This document shows positions 1-4,310 of a stretch of 5,349 nucleotides of DNA, piece by piece. Source of the stretch: Candidatus Iainarchaeum sp. (lineage in GTDB: Archaea > Micrarchaeota > Micrarchaeia > Anstonellales > Bilamarchaeaceae); assembly GCA_028714395.1 (NCBI GenBank), contig JAQTMJ010000063.1:1-5349 (forward strand), in the 5' to 3' direction. Numbering within the stretch: position 1 is the stretch's first letter; each line of letters begins with the position of its first letter. The translations under genes were made by a program, and so were the position numbers. Below the pieces are notes generated by a model that worked only from the letters and a program-made list of their open reading frames with translations, was not told where the DNA came from and ran no database searches.

Positions 1-872
1 GAGGGAACCCGCTATCGCCGAGTTCGATTGGACTATCACCCCTACACCCGCGTCACCCGAGCAGAATATACTAGCATCGGTTGCAGGCCTCCACCAGCTG
101 TCAAGCTGGCTTCGCCTTGCGCGGAAGTAGATCACATCGGCTTCGGGTCTGACAGGAGTGACTGAACCCATTTTCATAGGTCGCACCTCATTTCTTGCGT
201 GCTCTTGCTTTCGCTTCAACTTTCGTTTCGCCACGCCCGCCAACTCCCTGGCTCTTGCTTCGAGAAGAACGCTAGAACGCTGGTTAAGGCGCTTCGCCCA
301 CTTCGTTTCCTGGTGGACTTCTGCGCCCCTAAAACCCTTTTGCGCCCCAGCTTGGTGTCACTGCGTAATTTCAGGTCTTTTAACCCCCCTGTTCGGGGAA
401 CTTTTCAACTTTCGCTCGCGATACTAATACGCTATCGGTCTGGAAAAACATATTTAGACTTGCCGGTTGATACCGGCGTGTTCACATCCCCTATCCGGGG
501 GATGCTACTCTTCCTGCTTCACTCCTCTTCCCTTCGCGTACGGGGCTGTCACCCGCTATGGCAGAGCGTTCCATCTCACTTCTGCTCAGGTCAAGGATAT
601 TCCGCGCCACATCTTCCCTGTTTTGCAGGGTATTCAGCTTGGTCTTCCCGGCGTTCAATCACCTTTACTGGCCGGATGCCTGTTGGTCTCTTTTCTTTCC
701 CCTACTAAGATGCTTCATTTCGGGGACTTGTTACGCGCCTCTATTCGAGGCGCGCGCAGCCATATTTCCGGATCGACGCTTGCGTGCAGCTTCCCGGAAC
801 TTTTCGCAGCTTACCGCGTGGCCTTGCTTTTTCCAGCCTAGTCATCCACTACGCAGTTGTAGCAACATTCTT
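1..872 (-). rRNA. rrl: 23S ribosomal RNA, 5' portion (partial)
   Basis: Read on the minus strand, this is the first part of large-subunit rRNA: domain I and the start of domain II. Recognisable blocks in rRNA order are GTGGATGAC near the 5' end (841-849), GAAGCATCTTAGTAGGGG followed by AAAGAAAAGAGACC (about 685-716), GGGTGACAGCCCCGTAC (537-553), AGTATCGCGAGCGAAAG (about 408-424), AGACCTGAAAT (369-379), and near the window edge GTCCAATCGAACTCGGCGATAGCGG in two overlapping conserved stretches (10-34). The last block is an archaeal-type sequence corresponding to roughly E. coli position 800. The gene therefore runs off the left edge with most of it missing. The mature 5' end is estimated at 870-875 from its distance to the GTGGATG block, so it is uncertain by several bases. 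Several normally near-invariant positions differ, which indicates a divergent lineage. The open reading frames that cross this stretch are not genes. Confidence 0.95.
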
Positions 873-890
873 CAATTAACTTCCATTAAC
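871..890. repeat. Tandem 10-bp repeat at the 23S 5' boundary
   Basis: Two adjacent decamers, TTCAATTAAC (871-880) and TTCCATTAAC (881-890), differ at one base. They lie at the estimated junction of mature 23S rRNA and its leader. They may mark slippage or part of a processing stem. The partner strand of any processing stem would lie beyond the 3' end of the 23S, outside this window. Confidence 0.5.
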
Positions 891-1126
891 AATACTAAGC
901 CTGTCTTTCGACAGGTTGTATCGAATTGTTTGCCTCACTTCGCACTCATGTAACCCTTCAGGGTGGAATAAATTCCGTCTTGAAGTGTTTAGTCCCAAAC
1001 CCTCTTGCGAGGGCAGTGAGAATAAAAACGAGGGCCACATCCTCCTCCAGTACAGAGGAGTACATCCGCACTCAGTGAAGAGTGCTTCTAACTTCGGTTT
1101 ATTTTTCAGAAATAAACTTCATTAGT
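873..1126 (-). ncRNA. Structured leader of the 23S precursor (predicted)
   Basis: About 250 bases upstream of the 23S contain no credible protein gene but a dense row of inverted repeats. They are 900-905/910-915 (6 bp), 953-956/961-964 (4 bp), 965-968/973-976 (4 bp), 1000-1004/1009-1013 (5 bp), 1042-1047/1055-1060 (6 bp), 1068-1073/1080-1085 (6 bp) and 1097-1104/1110-1117 (8 bp). Read on the minus strand, the first has a GAAA loop and the fourth a GCAA loop. Both are stable GNRA tetraloops, and neither appears in plus-strand reading, so the functional strand is minus. A 6-bp pairing, 936-941 with 982-987, can enclose two of the hairpins; 934-939 with 1015-1020 is an alternative. The simplest interpretation is the transcribed spacer ahead of 23S. 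An independent small RNA is possible, but I could not match it to tRNA, 5S, SRP or RNase P RNA. Confidence 0.55.
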
Positions 1127-1148
1127 AGGAGTAGTTTGCAACCAACTG

Positions 1149-1156
1149 TTTAAAAA
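1149..1156 (-). promoter_or_regulatory. Candidate TATA box for the 23S transcript (proximal)
   Basis: On the minus strand this reads TTTTTAAA, an archaeal TATA-like element. A start about 25 bases downstream would fall near 1127, just ahead of the 8-bp hairpin at 1097-1117. It competes with the more distal box at 1232-1243, and the sequence alone does not decide between them. Confidence 0.4.
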
Positions 1157-1209
1157 GGTTCCTGGAAAGCATGAGGTGTTTTCTGAGTTGGAAATTGTGT
1201 TTATTTTCT

Positions 1210-1223
1210 TTAGTATTTACTAA
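1210..1223. promoter_or_regulatory. Palindromic operator candidate in the 23S/Fic control region
   Basis: TTAGTATTTACTAA is a perfect inverted repeat with 6-bp arms and a 2-bp centre. Its 10-bp core AGTATTTACT is identical to the core of the palindrome in the promoter of the Lrp-like regulator gene (3084-3099). It lies between the distal minus-strand TATA candidate (1232-1243) and the start expected from it, the same arrangement as at the regulator's own promoter. It is about 70-85 bp upstream of the Fic start. I infer a binding site for the Lrp-like protein encoded at 2625-3068. Confidence 0.5.
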
Positions 1224-1231
1224 CCGAAATG

Positions 1232-1243
1232 AATTTAAATTTA
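1232..1243 (-). promoter_or_regulatory. Candidate distal TATA box for the 23S transcript
   Basis: The run AATTTAAATTTA reads TAAATTTAAATT on the minus strand and is preceded there by the purine-rich CGAAAAA, which resembles a BRE. A start about 25 bases downstream would fall near 1212, inside the palindrome at 1210-1223. Because the box is nearly symmetric it could also be read toward the Fic gene, but the box at 1267-1275 is better placed for that. Confidence 0.4.
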
Positions 1244-1266
1244 TTTTTCGTATGGAATACCAAGAA

Positions 1267-1275
1267 TTATAAATA
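1267..1275 (+). promoter_or_regulatory. TATA box of the Fic gene (leaderless transcript predicted)
   Basis: TTATAAATA is centred about 24 bases before the ATG at 1295, which is the usual archaeal spacing from TATA box to transcription start. The transcript should therefore begin at or within a few bases of the start codon. Consistent with this, no Shine-Dalgarno-like sequence is present in the bases just before the ATG. Confidence 0.6.
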
Positions 1276-1294
1276 ACTTCAGCATGAGCTAATC

Positions 1295-2509
1295 ATGGCA
1301 ACCAAATGGGACTGCCTGTTCGCGCTAGTCGGCCTCAAGGAGGCCAGCCTCGGCCCCATCGCACATGGGGCCGGGACCTCCCCATCAAGCGCGAGGCAGA
1401 GACTGCTTACCCTTGTGGATGACGGACTGGTTTACCAGGAGGGAAGCGCATACAAACCAGAATGGGATAATGCGGCAGTCGGAAGGATTTCAAATATAAT
1501 GAGTTTCTGCAAGGAAAAGGGAATTGATTACAATCTTTTTTTGACGCTGGAGTTCGCGAAAATCGTGCGCATAGGGGCTTCTGCCGAACGGGTTTCGCTC
1601 GCTGATTTTCAGGGGATAAGCTACGCGACCGTGCACAAGTACATTGAGTATTTGGTGCGCATGGAACTTGTGCTCGTGGTTTCCAAAAAGCCGCTCCTGC
1701 TGAAATTTGCGCACCATGCTGTTTTTGACGAGGTGCTTGAGCTGTTCGGGATGAAGAGGGAAAGAAGAAGGGGCGCGAGGCCTGCGGACGCGCAAATTTA
1801 CAGGGAAATAGAGTATCTGTTTGAGCATTACGCGAAAACAAGAAAAGACATGAATCTTTCAATGGCGGAAAAAAACAGGAAGGTGGAGTATGCGTGGGCG
1901 AGCGCGCAGCTTTCAGGAAGCCAGCTCACTTTTGACGAGGCCAAGGAGCTCGTGCTCAGGGACATCGTGCCCCAGGGAAAAAAGATGGGCGAACTGAGCA
2001 TGGTGGTGAACTGCCTTATTTCTCTAGAGTACATGCTCAAGTACATAGAGGAGCCGCTTTCCCCTGGGCTTGTTCTGGAATTGCACCGCATATCCTCCTT
2101 CGGGCTCGGAAGCGAAAGCTTCAGGAGCGCACAGGGAGCTTCCGAGGGCCAGCTATTTCGCGCTGCCGCGCCCCAGGAAATAGTCCCGAAGCTGGAGCGT
2201 CTTTGCCAGGATGCGAACGAATTCCTTTCAGGGAAAAGGAGCGTGCAGGAGATTGTGGAATTCAGCACTTTCGTGCACAGCGAATTCCAGCACATAATGC
2301 CTTTTACTGATGGGAATGCACGGGTTGCGCGCTTGCTCTGGAATTATATACTAATCAGGAGCGAATTCCCGCTCATCATTATTCATCCTAATAATAGAGA
2401 GGAGTATTTGTCGCTCACCAAGCTCGCGAGGGAAAGGGAGGATGAGAAGCTGAACCTGTTTTTTTCCTCTACGATAATAGACAATATGCGCAGGATTGAG
2501 AAGGCCTAA
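1295..2509 (+). CDS. Winged-helix/Fic-domain fusion protein with altered active site
   Basis: This is a 404-residue cytoplasmic protein. Residues about 5-55 and 85-138 each look like a winged-helix DNA-binding domain. Residues about 190-400 form a Fic domain, the fold that normally transfers AMP or another phosphate-containing group from a nucleotide to protein hydroxyls. Fic landmarks are the inhibitory-helix region SAQLSGSQLT (203-212), the helix LVLELHRI (259-266), FR at 276-277, and HSEFQHIMPFTDGNARVAR (328-346). Aligned with the consensus HPFx(D/E)GNGRxxR, the catalytic His is Met335 and the third Gly of the loop is Ala342. The inhibitory motif (S/T)xxxE(G/N) reads SAQLSG, so its Glu is Ser207. 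The anion-binding Asp339, Gly340, Asn341 and Arg343 remain. I infer a nucleotide-sensing or regulatory protein rather than a standard AMP transferase, although activity with another base such as His333 cannot be excluded. The ATG start is supported by the TATA spacing. The gene's last ~100 coding bases are duplicated at 4166-4265. Confidence 0.85.
   Translation: MATKWDCLFALVGLKEASLGPIAHGAGTSPSSARQRLLTLVDDGLVYQEGSAYKPEWDNAAVGRISNIMSFCKEKGIDYNLFLTLEFAKIVRIGASAERVSLADFQGISYATVHKYIEYLVRMELVLVVSKKPLLLKFAHHAVFDEVLELFGMKRERRRGARPADAQIYREIEYLFEHYAKTRKDMNLSMAEKNRKVEYAWASAQLSGSQLTFDEAKELVLRDIVPQGKKMGELSMVVNCLISLEYMLKYIEEPLSPGLVLELHRISSFGLGSESFRSAQGASEGQLFRAAAPQEIVPKLERLCQDANEFLSGKRSVQEIVEFSTFVHSEFQHIMPFTDGNARVARLLWNYILIRSEFPLIIIHPNNREEYLSLTKLAREREDEKLNLFFSSTIIDNMRRIEKA
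2399..2498 (+). repeat. Direct repeat copy 1 (3' end of the Fic gene)
   Basis: This stretch, encoding Fic residues 369-401, aligns without gaps to 4166-4265, at an offset of 1767 bases. The two differ at six of 100 positions, and every difference is synonymous: Leu TTG/CTT (two changes), Thr ACC/ACT, Ala GCG/GCA, Leu CTG/CTA and Phe TTT/TTC. Similarity stops sharply on the right at 2498, after CAGGATTG. Confidence 0.93.
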
Positions 2510-2528
2510 ATTTTCTGTGCGGAAATTT
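2508..2528 (+). terminator. Hairpin at the Fic stop codon, possible 3' end signal
   Basis: AAATTTTC (2508-2515) can pair with GGAAATTT (2521-2528) to give an 8-bp stem with one wobble pair and a 5-base loop. It begins inside the TAA stop codon. No strong T-run follows, so it may be a 3'-end-stabilising or processing structure rather than a classic terminator. Confidence 0.35.
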
Positions 2529-2558
2529 CGGTTCACGCAAATGTTTTAGTGAGAAAGC

Positions 2559-2565
2559 AAAAAAA
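2559..2565 (-). terminator. T-tract terminator candidate of the Lrp-like gene
   Basis: Seven A residues on the plus strand give a T7 run on the minus strand, 60 bases past the regulator's stop codon and preceded by the GC-rich CTCCCGCCG. Archaeal termination commonly uses such T-tracts without a long stem. It lies in the 115-base convergent gap between this gene and the Fic gene. Confidence 0.45.
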
Positions 2566-2624
2566 TACGGCGGGAGCAACCCAAGAATGATACTTTGGTT
2601 TGACTGGCTTTTTGCATACAGTTC

Positions 2625-3068
2625 TCAAATCCTCTCAAACATCTCGTAGCAGACCATGGTTTCCGATTCACCGACGTTTTTCTGTTCTCTCAGGTTGCTC
2701 ACAACGATGTTCTTCAGTTCGTCCATGCTTGCCACCCTTGCCTTGAACAGAATGTCGAATTCGCCGGTGACCATGGCAACCTCGTAAACATTGGGAATTT
2801 TGGAAATCTGCTCGACAAGCAGTTTCTGGTCTGCCTGATTTATGGCTTTCAACAGGACAAAAGCGATTATTGGCTTGCCTATCTTTGCATAGTTTAGCCG
2901 GATTGTGAAATTTTCAATAACACCTTCTTTCCGCAATTTTGCAATCCTGTTATGCACCGTGGTCATCGGAATTCCCGCCTTCTTTGCAATCTTCTGTTCC
3001 GAGAGCTTGGAGTTCTTTTTCAGCTCTTCAATTATGGCAAAATCCTTCTCGTCTAGCTTGTCCGTCAT
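2625..3068 (-). CDS. Lrp/AsnC-family transcriptional regulator
   Basis: This 147-residue protein is the normal size for a feast/famine (Lrp/AsnC) regulator, a DNA-binding protein that forms dimers or higher oligomers and often responds to amino acids. LDEKDFAIIEELKKNS followed by SEQKIAKKAGIPMTTVHNRI (about 5-42) is the family's helix-turn-helix start, and LRKEGVIENF (45-54) leads into the linker strand. Residues about 66-145 form the ligand-binding RAM domain, including VAMVTGEFDILFKARV (97-112) with its typical GxxD turn. I chose the ATG at 3068, preceded at 5 bases by GGTGA; an upstream TTG at 3080 would add four residues and has no such site. The gene converges with the Fic gene and diverges from the unknown gene at 3200. 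The palindrome in its promoter suggests autoregulation. The effector cannot be told from the sequence. Confidence 0.92.
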   Translation of the reverse strand: MTDKLDEKDFAIIEELKKNSKLSEQKIAKKAGIPMTTVHNRIAKLRKEGVIENFTIRLNYAKIGKPIIAFVLLKAINQADQKLLVEQISKIPNVYEVAMVTGEFDILFKARVASMDELKNIVVSNLREQKNVGESETMVCYEMFERI

Positions 3069-3072
3069 GCCA

Positions 3073-3113
3073 ATCACCAATAATGGAGTATTTACTCCAA
3101 AATAATTAAAAAG
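3073..3113 (-). promoter_or_regulatory. Promoter and ribosome binding site of the Lrp-like gene
   Basis: On the minus strand a TATA-like CTTTTTAATTATT (3101-3113) precedes the palindrome at 3084-3099. A start about 25 bases downstream, near 3081, gives a leader of roughly a dozen bases containing GGTGA (about 3074-3078) five bases before the ATG. This ribosome binding site decides the start codon. Confidence 0.55.
3084..3099. promoter_or_regulatory. Palindromic operator, probable autoregulatory Lrp site
   Basis: TGGAGTATTTACTCCA is a perfect inverted repeat with 7-bp arms and a 2-bp centre, a size typical of sites bound by Lrp-family dimers. It lies between the TATA-like box and the predicted start of the regulator gene, where a bound dimer would block initiation. 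It also lies about 55-70 bp upstream of the TATA box of the divergent gene at 3200, where a bound regulator could activate. Its core recurs at 1210-1223. Confidence 0.65.
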
Positions 3114-3151
3114 CTACCTAAAAAATGAGTGAATAAACCTATTTTTTGGAA

Positions 3152-3194
3152 ATAAATTTAAGTATGACTCGCATGCATACAGAAGCAGAGGTGA
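3152..3194 (+). promoter_or_regulatory. Promoter and ribosome binding site of the unknown gene
   Basis: ATAAATTTA (3152-3160) is TATA-like and predicts transcription from about 3182. GAGGTGA (3188-3194) is a good Shine-Dalgarno-like site five bases before the ATG at 3200. Together they argue against the longer reading frame that would open at TTG 3146 or ATG 3164, because both of those lie upstream of the predicted transcript start. Confidence 0.6.
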
Positions 3195-3199
3195 ACACG

Positions 3200-4087
3200 A
3201 TGTTGATGAATAATGGAAAACGAGTGGTTGGCCAACAGGTTCAAATAGATCTGAGGAGAGATGGCGCACTTGGGAAACTCGACGCAATGGCGTTTAGCGA
3301 ATTCCGCACTCTAGGCGAATGGAAAAAATTAGAGCTATTAACCGACGCCTACGAACAGAAAAGAAGATACTTGAAGGAAAGGTATCACTATGAACGTACA
3401 GAGTTTGACCTTGAAACGCGGAGCGCCATGGAAAAAATGCGGAGGACCAGGAAGGAATGGAAACGAATACGCCCCACTTTCGAAAAAAAACTCAAACGAT
3501 ATGAGGAAAAAATTGAAAATCTCGTTAAACAGAAGGAGGAACTACCAAAAGAAGAAAGAAGAAAAGAGAGAGTCGATCGTTATCTTGAAGGACCACATGA
3601 AAACTATCATCTCATTCACCTAAACTATCATCTCATTCACCTTCAATGGGGACGCCCACCGCTACCGTTTGATGTTTTCATAGATGATTTTAGAGAGGGA
3701 GATATACAAAAACTCAAAAGAACACTCGACACCGTACTCAATGCTTATTATCATGAGAACTTCCCCCGCCGCTACCCCACCATCAACACGCTTCTAGATA
3801 CCCCTCCAATCCCCACTATTGCCAGGGAGATCCTTCAAATTATTGGTGAGATTGGCAACGAGGAAGATCTATTTGATCTGAAAAAATATCGCCCCCCCGA
3901 ACCATACGAAAGGACGTATGAAGGTGTGAAAGCTGAGAGGATATATTACGCAGCGGGAGGATACATCAAGGCAGCAATAAAACAGATAGAAGCACGACTG
4001 GGAAAAAAGCATGAAGCCGAAAAACCTGTTGAAGAAGAAAAGAAACCCCAGCGAGATCCTGGATGTCTGCCTGGACCGGAGCATTAG
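3200..4087 (+). CDS. Charged coiled-coil protein with HEAT-like C-terminus, unknown function
   Basis: This is a 295-residue protein I do not recognise. Residues about 38-130 are very rich in Lys, Arg and Glu and should form a long helix or coiled coil. Residues 135-148 are two identical copies of NYHLIHL, encoded by a perfect 21-bp tandem repeat. Residues about 193-228 (REILQIIGEIGNEEDLFDLKKY in the second half) and 243-268 (AAGGYIKAAIKQIEARLG) resemble the paired helices of HEAT repeats, including the common final-repeat pattern AIKQIEAR. The tail (271-295) is charged, Pro-rich and probably disordered. There is no signal peptide or membrane segment. The start is set by GAGGTGA five bases before ATG 3200. 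By eye it uses more A-rich codons (AAA, ATA, CGA, AGA) than the Fic and flavodiiron genes, which fits recent acquisition. It shares a promoter region with the Lrp-like gene, so it may be that regulator's target. Confidence 0.75.
   Translation: MLMNNGKRVVGQQVQIDLRRDGALGKLDAMAFSEFRTLGEWKKLELLTDAYEQKRRYLKERYHYERTEFDLETRSAMEKMRRTRKEWKRIRPTFEKKLKRYEEKIENLVKQKEELPKEERRKERVDRYLEGPHENYHLIHLNYHLIHLQWGRPPLPFDVFIDDFREGDIQKLKRTLDTVLNAYYHENFPRRYPTINTLLDTPPIPTIAREILQIIGEIGNEEDLFDLKKYRPPEPYERTYEGVKAERIYYAAGGYIKAAIKQIEARLGKKHEAEKPVEEEKKPQRDPGCLPGPEH
3601..3642 (+). repeat. Perfect 21-bp tandem duplication inside the unknown gene
   Basis: Positions 3601-3621 and 3622-3642 are identical. The unit is in frame (7 codons) and yields NYHLIHL twice at residues 135-148. 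Perfect identity, even at third codon positions, indicates a recent slippage duplication. Confidence 0.93.
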
Positions 4088-4099
4088 CGAAGAATGGGA

Positions 4100-4114
4100 T
4101 GGAAAAATCTTCCA
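4100..4114 (+). terminator. Small hairpin after the unknown gene
   Basis: TGGAA (4100-4104) and TTCCA (4110-4114) form a 5-bp stem with a 5-base loop, 12 bases past the stop codon. No T-run follows. It is a weak candidate for the 3' end of this transcript. Confidence 0.2.
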
Positions 4115-4165
4115 GATGACATGTGAGGCAAGGGGTGATTAGATACAAACGCAGGCAACCAAAAG

Positions 4166-4265
4166 GAGGAGTATCTTTCGCTCACTAAGCTCGCAAGGGA
4201 AAGGGAGGATGAGAAGCTGAACCTATTTTTCTCCTCTACGATAATAGACAATATGCGCAGGATTG
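4166..4265 (+). repeat. Direct repeat copy 2 (Fic 3' end)
   Basis: This is the gapless match to 2399-2498, identical at 94 of 100 positions, with all six differences silent. Similarity ends sharply on the right at 4265. With copy 1 it brackets the Lrp-like gene and the unknown gene. Confidence 0.93.
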
Positions 4266-4282
4266 GCGCGAAAAGCTCTGAA

Positions 4283-4290
4283 TTAAAATA
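4283..4290 (+). promoter_or_regulatory. TATA box candidate of the flavodiiron gene
   Basis: TTAAAATA is centred about 25 bases before the ATG at 4311, which predicts a leaderless transcript. No Shine-Dalgarno-like sequence lies at the right distance. The box overlaps the end of the Fic remnant. Confidence 0.45.
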
Positions 4291-4310
4291 CTGATGCTGG
4301 AAAAATATTC

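Larger units (their letters stand above)
4139..4294 (+). pseudogene. Truncated Fic gene remnant (C-terminal fragment)
   Basis: An open stretch between a TGA at 4136 and a TGA at 4292 encodes EEYLSLTKLARE and onward to NMRRI, identical in protein to Fic residues 369-401. It then diverges to end in GAKSSELKY instead of EKA. The few codons before it (AACCAAAAG, N-Q-K) are weakly like N-N-R of the intact gene, so homology may begin slightly earlier. No ATG, GTG or TTG opens the fragment, and all of the winged helices and the Fic motif are missing, so it cannot make a working protein. It sits directly ahead of the flavodiiron gene, and its last codons overlap that gene's predicted TATA box. It is either the stump of a second Fic gene or the displaced original 3' end of the gene at 1295. 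Confidence 0.88.

Noticed and set aside
158..953. Several overlapping plus-strand reading frames of 89-169 codons
   Set aside because: They lie antisense to the 23S rRNA, and their composition is that of rRNA, without protein family features.
900..1085. Possible tRNA, 5S, SRP RNA or RNase P RNA upstream of the 23S
   Set aside because: I found no cloverleaf arms, T-loop with acceptor stem, or family core motifs on either strand; only independent small hairpins are visible.
916..1125. A 69-codon plus-strand reading frame
   Set aside because: It covers the hairpin-rich leader of the 23S, has no ribosome binding site or well-placed TATA box, and shows no protein-like pattern.
1407..2295. Minus-strand frames of 112-155 codons within the Fic gene
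   Set aside because: The plus-strand Fic frame is clearly the coding one; the others have no recognisable domains or start signals.
2401..2409. GGAGTATTT inside the Fic gene matches half of the Lrp-like operator
   Set aside because: The second half of the palindrome is absent and the bases are explained by conserved Glu-Tyr-Leu codons, so it is probably chance.
2581..2598. CCAAG/TTTGG inverted repeat in the convergent gap
   Set aside because: Only five pairs including a wobble with an 8-base loop; too weak to call a terminator or operator.
3146..3199. Upstream extension of the unknown gene from TTG 3146 or ATG 3164
   Set aside because: The extension overlaps the TATA-like box and lies before the predicted transcript start, while GAGGTGA sits five bases before ATG 3200.
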